From NCBI GenBank assembly GCA_012744395.1, contig JAAYCB010000246.1:1-44454 (forward strand): a stretch of 44,454 bases of DNA, written 5' to 3'. How positions within the stretch are numbered: position 1 is the stretch's first letter; every line of letters begins with the position of its first letter. Shown piece by piece: positions 1 to 11,009 of the stretch. The stretch comes from Pirellulaceae bacterium. Its GTDB lineage: Bacteria; Planctomycetota; Planctomycetia; Pirellulales; Thermoguttaceae. Position numbers and translations under genes: made by a program. A model generated the notes under the pieces. It was not told the origin of the DNA. It searched no databases and saw only the letters and a list, made by a program, of their open reading frames with translations.

Positions 1-64
1 GCCGTTCGACTCGCACCGCGTTGCGAATCCGGGTCAACATGTCGGCAATCGGGTCAGTCATCAT
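1..64 (-). CDS. rpsH: Small ribosomal subunit protein uS8, N-terminal fragment (partial)
   Basis: Only the first 21 codons are in the window; the rest lies beyond the left edge. The reading frame begins MMTDPIADMLTRIRNA, the diagnostic start of S8, a 16S rRNA central-domain binder that in E. coli also represses the spc operon. Two adjacent ATG codons (64 and 61) could start it; the second gives the more usual MTDPIADML. It follows rpsN with a 16-nt gap, the normal spc-operon order. Confidence 0.93.
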   Translation of the reverse strand, partial: MMTDPIADMLTRIRNAVRVER

Positions 65-80
65 GGTGTTTGCGGTCCCT

Positions 81-266
81 CTACCAACTCGCCTTCTTGA
101 CGCCAGGAATCAGCCCTTGGTCCGCCAGTTGGCGGAAGCAAATCCGGCAGATCCCGAACTTCCGGTACACGGCCCGCGGCCGCCCGCACAGGCGGCAGCG
201 GGATTCGCGCCGCGTTGAATACTTTGGCGTGCGCAAAGCTTTTGCGATCTTGGACTTACTTGCCAT
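81..266 (-). CDS. rpsN: Small ribosomal subunit protein uS14, zinc-binding (type Z) form
   Basis: A 61-residue S14, part of the 30S head. It has the zinc-binding arrangement C24-x2-C27-x12-C40-x2-C43 typical of the short C+ form, as opposed to the zinc-free form of about 100 residues. The open frame extends further upstream (to 341), but the ATG at 266 is preceded by AAAAGGA about 8 nt away and gives exactly the family length. It sits between rplE (88-nt gap) and rpsH, as in the canonical spc operon. Confidence 0.95.
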   Translation of the reverse strand: MASKSKIAKALRTPKYSTRRESRCRLCGRPRAVYRKFGICRICFRQLADQGLIPGVKKASW

Positions 267-354
267 CCGCTCGAGTCCTTTTCCTCGGTTTGCACCAGTT
301 CCGGGCGCGGCCGCACGGGCGTTCCGCAGCGCTCGGCCCAACCACCTCGTCTAG

Positions 355-915
355 CTACCCCTGCGGCGAATCGTCCTTGCGAAACGGCATCCCAAAGGCC
401 CGCAACAGCAGCCGCGCCTCGTCGTTGCTGTCCGTGGTCGTGACCAGCGTGATGTTCATTCCCTGCGTGCGCGTGTACTTGTCGGGATTCAATTCCGGAA
501 ACACCAACTGCTCGGTGAGCCCCAGGCTGTAGTTGCCGCACCCGTCGAACGCGTCCGGATTCAAGCCGCGGAAGTCGCGGACTCGGGGGATCGCGATCGA
601 GATCAGCCGGTCGAGAAACTCGAACATTCGCCGGCCGCGGAGCGTGACCTTGCAGCCGATGGCCATGCCTTCGCGGAGCCGGAAGCCGGCGATCGATCGC
701 CGCGCGAGCGTGACCACGGGCTTCTGGCCGGTGATCAGCGTCATCGCGTCGAGGGCCTCCTCGAGGTGCTTCTTTTCGCTGATCGCGCTGCCCACACCCA
801 TGTTGACGACGATTTTTTCCAGCCGCGGGAGCGACAGCCGGTTGTCGCGGCCGAGCTCCTGTTTGAGGGCGGCGAGGATCTGGTCGTTGTATCGCGTTAA
901 AAGTCGGGGGATCAT
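355..915 (-). CDS. rplE: Large ribosomal subunit protein uL5
   Basis: A 186-residue L5, which binds 5S rRNA in the central protuberance. Recognisable blocks are [15 protein letters not shown] (here [11 protein letters not shown]), [22 protein letters not shown], and the C-terminal GMNITLVTT motif followed by a normal short tail. Length is slightly above the usual 179 or so. The gap from the upstream rplX is only 12 nt. The ribosome-binding site is weak, which suggests translation coupled to rplX. Confidence 0.96.
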   Translation of the reverse strand: MIPRLLTRYNDQILAALKQELGRDNRLSLPRLEKIVVNMGVGSAISEKKHLEEALDAMTLITGQKPVVTLARRSIAGFRLREGMAIGCKVTLRGRRMFEFLDRLISIAIPRVRDFRGLNPDAFDGCGNYSLGLTEQLVFPELNPDKYTRTQGMNITLVTTTDSNDEARLLLRAFGMPFRKDDSPQG

Positions 916-927
916 GATTGGCTACGG

Positions 928-1275
928 CTACTTCTTGGCTCGACTCGCCTTGGGCGGGGAAATTTGGCCGATGCCCGCGCTGCACTTTTTGCAGAAGCGG
1001 ACCTTCGCACCGTCCTCGAGAAACCGCGCTCCGGTCCGCGTCGCCGCGCCGCAAGCTTGGCAGATCAACAAAACGTTGGACAGCTGGATCGGCATCTCCT
1101 TGGAGAGCCGGCCGCCCTGCGGGTTGCGCTGGCTGCGGCGGACGTGCTTCTTCACGCGATTGACGCCTTCGACGACGAGTTTGCCGGCGGCGTGGTCGAC
1201 GGTCAACACCCGCCCGCGCGTCCCCCGGTCGTCACCGGCAATCACCAATACGCTGTCGTCTACTCGAATATGCAT
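928..1275 (-). CDS. rplX: Large ribosomal subunit protein uL24, zinc-ribbon form
   Basis: A 115-residue L24, an initiator of 50S assembly. The N-terminal KOW motif (VLVIAGDDRGTRGRVL) is followed by the NPQGGRL and LSNVLLI blocks. The C-terminal half carries CQAC about 20 residues before CKKC, i.e. the zinc-binding variant seen in many bacteria. The start ATG overlaps the rplN stop (TGATG), implying translational coupling. Confidence 0.95.
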   Translation of the reverse strand: MHIRVDDSVLVIAGDDRGTRGRVLTVDHAAGKLVVEGVNRVKKHVRRSQRNPQGGRLSKEMPIQLSNVLLICQACGAATRTGARFLEDGAKVRFCKKCSAGIGQISPPKASRAKK

Positions 1276-1643
1276 CAGACCACCTCGGTTGCGAGGCTGA
1301 CGATTTTCATGAAATTCTGTTCCCGCAGCTCCCGCGCCACGGCGCCGAAGATCCGCGTGCCCCGCGGATTCTTGTCGTTGTCAATCAGCACCGCGGCGTT
1401 GCTGTCGAACCGCACGTAGCTGCCGTCGTGCCGGCGCGTCGGCTGCTTGCAGCGGACGATCACCGCCCGCACGACGGTCCCCTTCTTCAGATCGCTGCCG
1501 GGGATCACGGACTTGACGCTGCACACGATGATGTCGCCGACGCCGGCCGTCCGGCGATGCGTGCCACCCAACACCTTGATGCACTGCAATTCCTTGGCGC
1601 CGGTGTTGTCGGCGACCGCCAGGCGTGTCTGCATCTGGATCAT
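1275..1643 (-). CDS. rplN: Large ribosomal subunit protein uL14
   Basis: A 122-residue L14, which lies at the 30S-50S interface. It begins [18 protein letters not shown], the standard start. An in-frame GTG at 1652 would add three residues, but the ATG at 1643 matches the family and has a GGTGG-type purine-rich site just upstream. The stop overlaps the rplX start by one base. The conserved [14 protein letters not shown] block near the C-terminus is present. Confidence 0.96.
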   Translation of the reverse strand: MIQMQTRLAVADNTGAKELQCIKVLGGTHRRTAGVGDIIVCSVKSVIPGSDLKKGTVVRAVIVRCKQPTRRHDGSYVRFDSNAAVLIDNDKNPRGTRIFGAVARELREQNFMKIVSLATEVV

Positions 1644-1666
1644 GTTTGCCACCCGACTCCAAAAAC

Positions 1667-1975
1667 CTAATTGTCACCTTCGTCGTCCGGGCCGGTCTTC
1701 GCCGCGGCGCGCATCGCCGCCAGGTCGATCAACGTGCTCTCGGTCACGACCCGCACCAGTTCCCATCGCTTGTTCTTCGACATCGGGCGGCATTCGACGA
1801 TCTCCACCGTGTCGCCCTGCCGGGACCGGTTCTCCTCGTCGTGAACGAAACACACCGTTCTGCGCCGGACAAACTTGCCGTATTTCGGGTGCTGCACCAG
1901 ACGCGGGATTTCAACGCGACGCGTCTTGGCCATCTTGTCGCTGGTGACCACGCCAATCGCAACTCTTTTGGGCAT
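1667..1975 (-). CDS. rpsQ: Small ribosomal subunit protein uS17
   Basis: A 102-residue S17, which binds the 5' domain of 16S rRNA. The start was set at the ATG at 1975 ([15 protein letters not shown]), with AGAGGAAA about 9 nt upstream. The frame is open further upstream to 2020, but that stretch is arginine-rich and not part of the family. The core [19 protein letters not shown] and [18 protein letters not shown] blocks are present. The C-terminal acidic tail of about 20 residues is longer than in E. coli S17. Confidence 0.95.
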   Translation of the reverse strand: MPKRVAIGVVTSDKMAKTRRVEIPRLVQHPKYGKFVRRRTVCFVHDEENRSRQGDTVEIVECRPMSKNKRWELVRVVTESTLIDLAAMRAAAKTGPDDEGDN

Positions 1976-2046
1976 CGCTCGTTTCCTCTTGGCGCCCCGC
2001 CGCGGGGCGGAGCCTGACAATTCCCTCGAATTCCACGTTTCCCGCT

Positions 2047-2262
2047 TCAGGCGCCGCGCTCCGCCGCGGCGGCGGCCCGGGCGCGTTCGCCTTGGAGCGT
2101 CATAATTCGGGCGATCAGCTTCCGCTGCTTGCGGAGTTCGCTGGGCGCGTCGAGCCGCTCGGTCTGCGACTGGATGCGGAGCCGGAACAGGTGCTCCTTC
2201 GTCTCGTGCAGCGTTGCCCGCAACTGCTCTTCACTCATTTCGCGAAGCTCGGAGGCTTTCAT
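2047..2262 (-). CDS. rpmC: Large ribosomal subunit protein uL29
   Basis: A 71-residue helical-hairpin L29, located at the polypeptide exit tunnel. It starts MKASELREMSEEQL and has the conserved LFRLRIQ segment and a C-terminal helix rich in Arg and Ala. It lies between rplP (92-nt gap) and rpsQ (71-nt gap), the expected position. The Shine-Dalgarno sequence is poor. Confidence 0.94.
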   Translation of the reverse strand: MKASELREMSEEQLRATLHETKEHLFRLRIQSQTERLDAPSELRKQRKLIARIMTLQGERARAAAAAERGA

Positions 2263-2354
2263 AACTGGCTACTCGACTCTGCTTGCCGTTCTGCTTACCG
2301 TACGGTCTGGAATGCCGCGCCCGCCGCCTGCCGCGGCCGCGCGGGGCGGATTTG

Positions 2355-2771
2355 TCACACGGGTCTCCGCTTGAGGAATCGCACGCCCACCGGCATCTTG
2401 TGCGCCAACCGCGTGAAACACAGCCGCGCGGCCTCTTCGGTCACCCCGCCGATCTCGTAGAGCACGGTTCCCGGCCGGACCACGGCGGCCCAGTATTCCG
2501 GCTCGCCTTTCCCCTTGCCCATGCGGGTTTCCAGGGGGATCGAGGTGATCGGCTTGTGCGGGAAGACGCGAATGTACAACCGGCCCTCGGTCCGCAGATA
2601 CTGCTGCGCCGCGATCCGCCCGGCCTCGATCGTCGCCGCACTGATCCAGCCGCCTTCCACGGCCTGCAATCCGAAATCGCCGAAGACGACCCGGTTTCCG
2701 CGCGTCGCGTCACCTTTTATACGTCCTCTTTGGCTTTTTCGATGCTTGACCCGTTTGGGCATCAACGCCAT
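2355..2771 (-). CDS. rplP: Large ribosomal subunit protein uL16
   Basis: A 138-residue L16, needed for A-site tRNA placement and 50S maturation. Visible blocks are MPKRVKHRKSQRG, GDFGLQAVEGGWISA, RVFPHKPITSIPLETRMGKG and AHKMPVGVRF. Two starts are possible: ATG at 2771 (MALMPKR) or ATG at 2762 (MPKR). Either places the start well inside the 3' end of rpsC (overlap 53-62 nt, different frame), so translation is probably coupled to rpsC termination. The protein itself is full length. Confidence 0.96.
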   Translation of the reverse strand: MALMPKRVKHRKSQRGRIKGDATRGNRVVFGDFGLQAVEGGWISAATIEAGRIAAQQYLRTEGRLYIRVFPHKPITSIPLETRMGKGKGEPEYWAAVVRPGTVLYEIGGVTEEAARLCFTRLAHKMPVGVRFLKRRPV

Positions 2772-3426
2772 CGGTCTCGTCCTCGCTATAAACGCCCTGA
2801 TTGATCCAAACCTGCACGCCGATGTGCCCCTGGGCGATCATCGCCTCGGCAAAGCCATAGTCGATCTTCGCGCGGAGGGTGGACAGCGGGATCGAGCCGG
2901 CGATCTGCTTCTCGCGCCGCGCCATTTCCGCCCCGCCGAGCCGCCCGGCCAACTGAATCTTGATCCCCTTGGCGCCGGCCTCCATCGTCTGTTCCATCGT
3001 CCGCTTCATCGCGCGGCGGAAGCTGGCCCGCTTCTGGAGCTGCTCGCAGATGTCCTCGGCCACCAGCTGGGCGACCAGCTCGGGCCGGTTGACCTCCTCG
3101 ATCTTGATGTTGATCCGCCGCCCCGTGAGATTCTGAAGCTCCGCCTGGAGCTCCTCGACGCGCTCGCCCTTGCGGCCGATGAGCACGCCGGGGCGGGCCG
3201 AAAACAGGACGACCTTGACTTCGTCCCGCGTCCGCTCGATCTCGATCTTGGCGATCATCGGGTACATCGGCTTGCCGCCCCGATCCTTGCGCTTCTTGAT
3301 GAAGTCGCGGATCCTCTTGTCCTCGACCAGGAGCTCGGCGAACTCGCGCTTCGAGGCATACCAGCGGCTTTTCCAGCCGGTCATCACTCCGGTGCGAAAT
3401 CCCGTGGGATTGACTTTCTGACCCAT
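2710..3426 (-). CDS. rpsC: Small ribosomal subunit protein uS3
   Basis: A 238-residue S3, part of the mRNA entry channel. It begins MGQKVNPTGFRTGV and contains the type-2 KH domain with the GxxG loop IGRKGE, then the conserved GAKGIKIQLAGRLGGAEMAR block. After VQVWINQGVY there is a basic tail of about 25 residues ending KKPKRTYKR. The codons for that tail overlap the start of rplP in another frame. The start ATG at 3426 has GGAG upstream. Confidence 0.96.
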   Translation of the reverse strand: MGQKVNPTGFRTGVMTGWKSRWYASKREFAELLVEDKRIRDFIKKRKDRGGKPMYPMIAKIEIERTRDEVKVVLFSARPGVLIGRKGERVEELQAELQNLTGRRINIKIEEVNRPELVAQLVAEDICEQLQKRASFRRAMKRTMEQTMEAGAKGIKIQLAGRLGGAEMARREKQIAGSIPLSTLRAKIDYGFAEAMIAQGHIGVQVWINQGVYSEDETDGVDAQTGQASKKPKRTYKR

Positions 3427-3432
3427 CTTGCG

Positions 3433-3759
3433 CTACTCCAACGCGACGGAAATGTGCGACATTCGCTTCTTAAAAATCGAGGCCATCCCGCGGGCTTTGG
3501 GCCGCATGCGTTTAAACATCGGACCGCCGTCGACGCGGACATCGACGACCACCAATCCCTCGACATTCGGGGCCCGCCGGTCTTCCGCGTTCGCCAGGGC
3601 GCTGCGGAGAACCTTTTCCAGCATCCTCGCGCCCCGATTGGGCTGATACCGCAGCAGATCCAAGGCCTCGTCGGCGCCTTTGCCGCGGATCAGGTCGGCC
3701 AGCGGCCGCACCTTGCGGGCGCTGATCCGCGCGAATCGGTGTTTTGCCTTGTATGCCAT
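3433..3759 (-). CDS. rplV: Large ribosomal subunit protein uL22
   Basis: A 108-residue L22 lining the exit tunnel. It has ARISARKVRPLADLIRGKG at the N-terminus, an ALANAED block, and the C-terminal RMRPKARGMASIFKKRMSHISV beta-hairpin region near the macrolide-resistance loop. The gap to the downstream rpsC is 6 nt. The gap to the upstream rpsS is 85 nt, in which I see no further gene. Confidence 0.95.
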   Translation of the reverse strand: MAYKAKHRFARISARKVRPLADLIRGKGADEALDLLRYQPNRGARMLEKVLRSALANAEDRRAPNVEGLVVVDVRVDGGPMFKRMRPKARGMASIFKKRMSHISVALE

Positions 3760-3844
3760 CTTGCCGTGTCCTCAAAACAACGTTGCCAGGCGCCGATGCG
3801 GCTGGCCGCTCCGCCCCGCACTCCAGCGCCGCCTTGCCTCGCCG

Positions 3845-4114
3845 TTACCGCTTCCCTTTGCCGCCGTGGCCGCGGAACGTGCGGGTCGGCGCGAACTCGC
3901 CGAGCCGGTGGCCGACCATCTCCTCGGTGACGAAGACCTTGATGTGGACCTTGCCGTTGTGCACCATGAACGTGTGTCCGACAAACTCCGGCACGATCGT
4001 GCACGCCCGGGCCCACGTCTTGATCGGCTGCTTGGTCCCCGCTTCGTTCTGGGTCTCCACCTTGACGTAGAGCTTCGGGTCGACAAACGGACCTTTTTTC
4101 AGGGATCTTCCCAT
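3845..4114 (-). CDS. rpsS: Small ribosomal subunit protein uS19
   Basis: An 89-residue S19 of the 30S head, near S13 and the A-site finger. It begins [15 protein letters not shown] and contains [22 protein letters not shown], the [14 protein letters not shown] block and a basic C-terminus. Size and position (between rplB and rplV) are canonical. Gaps of 90 nt upstream and 85 nt downstream are longer than in compact S10 operons. Confidence 0.96.
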   Translation of the reverse strand: MGRSLKKGPFVDPKLYVKVETQNEAGTKQPIKTWARACTIVPEFVGHTFMVHNGKVHIKVFVTEEMVGHRLGEFAPTRTFRGHGGKGKR

Positions 4115-4204
4115 AGTCGCTAGCCGTCTCGCGTATTCTGGTACCTAAAGTCTTTCGCTCCATCGGGCGGCCGGCGGCCTCGCCCGACGGGGCCTCGCCA
4201 TCGC

Positions 4205-5065
<861 letters not shown>

Positions 5066-5096
5066 CGTGGCTTACCTTCCACTCGCGGCGCGTGAT

Positions 5097-5408
5097 TCAG
5101 AAGAAATTGATGCGGTGCTCGGGATCGAGTGTCACGATCGCCTTTTTCCAGGCCTTCGTCTGCCCGTAGCGAGCCCGTGTCCGCCGCGGTTTTCCCTTGC
5201 GGTTCTGCGTATTCACGCGGAGAACCTTCACCTCGAACAACTCCTCGACGGCGGTCCGGATGTCCTCCTTGCTCGCCAGCCGGCTGACCTCGAACGCATA
5301 CTGGTTGAGCCGCTCCGCCTTGTGGAACCCTTTTTCCGTGACCAGCGGGCGGAGAATCACCTGGTAGGGCTCCAGGCGGACCTTGGTCTTGGCGACGTCT
5401 TCTGCCAT
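5097..5408 (-). CDS. rplW: Large ribosomal subunit protein uL23
   Basis: A 103-residue L23, the tunnel-exit protein that docks SRP and trigger factor. It contains LRPLVTEKGF, NQYAFEVSRLASKEDIRTAVEELFEVKVLRVNT and the basic GKPRRTRARYGQTKAWKKAIV region, which contacts rRNA. AAGGGAA lies about 10 nt before the ATG at 5408. It follows rplD by 19 nt. Confidence 0.95.
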   Translation of the reverse strand: MAEDVAKTKVRLEPYQVILRPLVTEKGFHKAERLNQYAFEVSRLASKEDIRTAVEELFEVKVLRVNTQNRKGKPRRTRARYGQTKAWKKAIVTLDPEHRINFF

Positions 5409-5427
5409 GGTCTCACGTTCCCTTCGC

Positions 5428-6069
5428 TCACGATGCCTGTGTTTGCTGTTTGACTTTCCCGCGGAAGGCGTCCAAGGCGGCCTTGGTCATCAACATCCGC
5501 TGCGGCCGCAGTACCTCCAGGGCATTCAGCTCGCCCACCGGCAGGACCGAAACGTCCGCGATGTTTCGCACGCTGCGGAACAGGTTCGGGTCATGCGCCT
5601 CGACGGCCACCAGCAGCGTGCCTTCGACCCTCAGAGCCTTGAGAATCGCCGCCATCTGCCGGGTCTTCGGCTCGTCGAAGGCGAGCTGGTCGATCACCAC
5701 GACCTGGTTGTCCTCGATCTTCGACGCCATCGCCATCCGCGTCGCCAGCCGGATCGCCTTCTTCGGCAAGCGGTACGAATAATCGCGCGGGCGGCGGGCG
5801 AAAATGTGCCCCCCGCCGCGGCGCACGCCGCTCCGCCGATGCCCGGCCCGTGCATTCCCGGTGCCCTTCTGGCGATACATCTTCTTGGTCGATCCGGCGA
5901 CCTCGCCGCGGCCCTTCGTCTTGGCCGACCCCTGGCGCTGATTCGCCTGGTACATCACCACGACATCGTGAAGCAATTGCTTCGAAATCCGCGGCGCCAG
6001 CTCGGCCGGGTCGATTTCGTAGGCACCGACCTCCTCGCCGTTTCGATTGTAGACAGGCAGGCTTACCAT
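5428..6069 (-). CDS. rplD: Large ribosomal subunit protein uL4
   Basis: A 213-residue L4, an exit-tunnel protein that in E. coli also represses its own S10 operon. The extended internal loop is present (KTKGRGEVAGSTKKMYRQKG, then TGNARAGHRRSGVRRGGG). The start was set at ATG 6069 (MVSLPVYNRNGEEVG). The frame continues upstream to 6405, but that part overlaps rplC and has no L4 similarity. Downstream is rplW; upstream is rplC with an 82-nt gap. Whether this L4 autoregulates the operon cannot be told from the sequence. Confidence 0.96.
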   Translation of the reverse strand: MVSLPVYNRNGEEVGAYEIDPAELAPRISKQLLHDVVVMYQANQRQGSAKTKGRGEVAGSTKKMYRQKGTGNARAGHRRSGVRRGGGHIFARRPRDYSYRLPKKAIRLATRMAMASKIEDNQVVVIDQLAFDEPKTRQMAAILKALRVEGTLLVAVEAHDPNLFRSVRNIADVSVLPVGELNALEVLRPQRMLMTKAALDAFRGKVKQQTQAS

Positions 6070-6151
6070 GGTTCCGAACGTCTCTTCTGTTACTGTTTTT
6101 CCACGAGAACCGCCGTGCCGATCGCACGCGGCCCCCCTTTGCCAACGACCG

Positions 6152-6865
6152 CTATTCGGGCGCCGCGGGCACGGGCACGGGCACCTTGTTCGTCGGCCGG
6201 ACAACCACATACCCGCCACTTGGCCCGGGAACCGCACCGCAAACCAGCAGCAAGCCGTTCTCCTCGTCGACACGGACGACGCGCAGGTTCCGCACGGTGC
6301 TGCGGGCATTGCCATATTGGCCCGCCATCCGCTTTCCCTTGAACATCCGCGCCGGATAGGCGCTTGAGCCCTGACCGCCGATATGCCGGTGGACCTTCTT
6401 GACACCGTGGCTGGCCCGCTGGCCGCGGAAATTGTGCCGCTTCATCGCGCCCGCGTAACCGCGGCCGATGCTCGTGCCGGTGACGTCGACAGCCGCCACG
6501 TCCGCAAAGACGCCGACCTTGATTTCCTGGCCGACCTGGTAGTTTTCCGAAGAGATGCGCAGCTCGCGGACAAACCGCTTCGGCTCGCAACCGGCCTTGG
6601 AGACGGCGGCCACCCCGGCCGCCCCCCGGGACCTCTGACGCTTGCTGTCGAGCTTGGCGACATGGCCGCGCTCGCTGCGTCGGGCGAGTCGGCGAGGCTT
6701 GTCCAGGTATCCGAGCTGCACAGCCTGATAGCCATCGCGCTCCGCGGTCTTCAACTGGAGCACGTGGCAAGGCCCCGCCTGGATGACGGTGACCGGGATC
6801 ACGTTTCCGGTCGGATCATAGATCTGCGTCATCCCGACCTTGCGGCCGAGTATTCCGATACCCAT
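6152..6865 (-). CDS. rplC: Large ribosomal subunit protein uL3
   Basis: A 237-residue L3, an early assembly protein reaching to the peptidyl-transferase centre. Typical blocks are MGIGILGRKVGMTQIYD, VTVIQAGPCHVLQLKT, the KRHNFRGQRASHGVKKVHR core loop and the RMFKGKRMAGQYGN segment. The C-terminus carries a short PVPVPAAPE tail. GAGAGG lies about 9 nt upstream of the ATG at 6865. It is the second gene of the operon, 118 nt after rpsJ. Confidence 0.96.
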   Translation of the reverse strand: MGIGILGRKVGMTQIYDPTGNVIPVTVIQAGPCHVLQLKTAERDGYQAVQLGYLDKPRRLARRSERGHVAKLDSKRQRSRGAAGVAAVSKAGCEPKRFVRELRISSENYQVGQEIKVGVFADVAAVDVTGTSIGRGYAGAMKRHNFRGQRASHGVKKVHRHIGGQGSSAYPARMFKGKRMAGQYGNARSTVRNLRVVRVDEENGLLLVCGAVPGPSGGYVVVRPTNKVPVPVPAAPE

Positions 6866-6983
6866 CGTTCTCGCCTCTCACCCGTCGCTGGCCCGGGAGC
6901 CGCCGGCCCGCGGCCGCGCTTACCCGCCCAGCTTCCAGATCATAGGAAATCCCGGAGAAACCACCACCAACCGCCCCGCCGAC

Positions 6984-7313
6984 TCAGTGCCGCGCCGAGG
7001 CTTTGATCTTAATATCGACGCCGGCCGGCAAGCTGAGCTTATTCAGCGCCTCGATCGTCTTGGCCGTCGCCTGAACGATATCCACCAGCCGCTTGTGCGT
7101 GCGAATCTCGAATTGCTGCCGAGCCTTCTTGTCCACATGCGGGCTGGACAGGACCGTGTATCGTTCGACGCGCGTTGGCAATGGAATTGGGCCATGGACG
7201 ATCGATCCGGTCCGTTTCGCCGTATCGACAATCTCGCCAGCGCTCTGGTCGAGAATGGCATGGTCGTAGGCTTCCATGCGAATCCGGATAATCTCAGTCG
7301 TTTGACCAGCCAC
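6984..7313 (-). CDS. rpsJ: Small ribosomal subunit protein uS10 (NusE)
   Basis: A 109-residue S10, a 30S head protein and also the NusE transcription antitermination factor. It contains [20 protein letters not shown], the [15 protein letters not shown] loop region and HKRLVDI. Translation starts at a GTG (7313) with a strong GGGGAGA site 7 nt upstream; no ATG fits the family start. It is the first gene of the operon. The promoter at 7387-7415 places about 67 nt of leader before it. Confidence 0.96.
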   Translation of the reverse strand: MAGQTTEIIRIRMEAYDHAILDQSAGEIVDTAKRTGSIVHGPIPLPTRVERYTVLSSPHVDKKARQQFEIRTHKRLVDIVQATAKTIEALNKLSLPAGVDIKIKASARH

Positions 7314-7358
7314 AGACTATCTCCCCGGTCACCCAATTCCAGATTGCCAAAGACAGGC

Positions 7359-7377
7359 CCCGCTTCGTGGAAGCGGG
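7359..7377 (-). promoter_or_regulatory. Perfect hairpin in the S10-operon leader RNA
   Basis: On the minus strand the sequence reads CCCGCTTC, CAC, GAAGCGGG: an 8-bp perfect stem with a 3-nt loop. It would form within the first few nucleotides of the mRNA predicted from the promoter at 7387-7415. It could stabilise the 5' end or act as a control element for the ribosomal operon. There is no T-run after it, so it is not a simple terminator. Confidence 0.6.
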
Positions 7378-7386
7378 AAACTACAG

Positions 7387-7415
7387 ATCGTACCACCGAA
7401 CGCAAAACGCGTCAA
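7387..7415 (-). promoter_or_regulatory. Sigma70-type promoter for the S10 ribosomal operon
   Basis: Reading the minus strand, TTGACG (7415-7410; 5 of 6 to TTGACA) is followed after exactly 17 nt by TACGAT (7392-7387; 4 of 6 to TATAAT). The position, about 75 nt upstream of the rpsJ GTG start, suits the expected strong promoter of this operon. The start point would be near 7380. This is inferred from sequence only. Confidence 0.65.
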
Positions 7416-7996
7416 CCGGCCGGAGAGCGTTTTTTTCCTCGCCCTCGCGGTGAGGCCTCGCAGCCGGGCTGCGGATCGGAGAACGCGCCAGCCGGCTGGC
7501 GACCTCCTTGCCCCTGCTGCACTTGCCCCTGCTGCAAAGCCGCCTCGGCCGGCAAGCCTTCGCCAGGCCCGACAGCTTGCCCAGCCCCTCCGCTCAACCG
7601 CCGTGCGGAAGCGAGCCCGTCAATTTAGCACGGCAATGCCGCCTTGAAAATGGGTGTATCGCCCAATGGCAGCCGATTCTTGAGAAAACGCCCGGTAGAC
7701 TGCCTGGCCACCGCCAAACGCGGCAGCGCGCGCCCGGAGCCCAAGGGGGCGGCGCCCGCACGCGGCGGGCTGGGGCGATTCTTGGACCTGAAGATGGGAA
7801 CATCCCCCGAAAGGAGTACAGCAGCCGCCCCAAGTCCGCCCGGCTGGACGCCGCGAACCGCCCGGCTGGGGTTCTCGATCGACCGTGGCTGGATTTCCTG
7901 CCCCTCCGTCTTTGAACCGCGTGCCGGGGATGATAGGATTCGTGGCGGGAAGGTCGGCGATGGACGCAGCGGCCTGCCAATTGGGGGGCTCACCGG
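7416..7996. other. Non-coding divergent region with palindrome, tandem duplication and short repeats
   Basis: I find no convincing gene here. It contains a 16-bp perfect palindrome, CGCCAGCCGGCTGGCG (7486-7501), and a 15-bp tandem duplication of CTTGCCCCTGCTGCA (7507-7536). Two imperfect copies of a motif (near 7643-7665 and 7787-7810) share TGAA-R-ATGGG and a following C-run. CGATTCTTG recurs near both, at 7674 and 7776. Composition suggests dispersed planctomycete-type intergenic repeats. The promoter of the histidine kinase must lie here, but no clear match was seen. Confidence 0.5.
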
Positions 7997-10858
<2,862 letters not shown>

Positions 10859-10896
10859 GACAAGGCCGCGCTCAACGGGTCCGGCGATCGGATTGC

Positions 10897-10928
10897 GGCG
10901 GAGGTCTGCTCCGCCAGCAACCGCTGGC
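10897..10928 (+). other. Two overlapping hairpins between the kinase and addB-like genes
   Basis: GGCGGAG and CTCCGCC form a perfect 7-bp stem with a 5-nt loop (10897-10915). Overlapping it by three bases, GCCAGC and GCTGGC form a 6-bp stem with a 4-nt loop (10913-10928). They are nearly mutually exclusive. Neither is followed by a T-run, so a Rho-independent terminator is not established. Confidence 0.35.
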
Positions 10929-11009
10929 TTGCCATAGGCAACCGGGAATGTGTACGCTGGGGCCCACGGCAGAAGGGTTCAAGCTACTCGCCGCAGGAAG
11001 GGAGCCATC

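Noticed and set aside
7412..7597. A 61-residue minus-strand frame over the tandem duplication (QQGQVQQGQ)
   Set aside because: Low complexity with no ribosome-binding site, and it lies just upstream of the ribosomal operon promoter; best regarded as non-coding.
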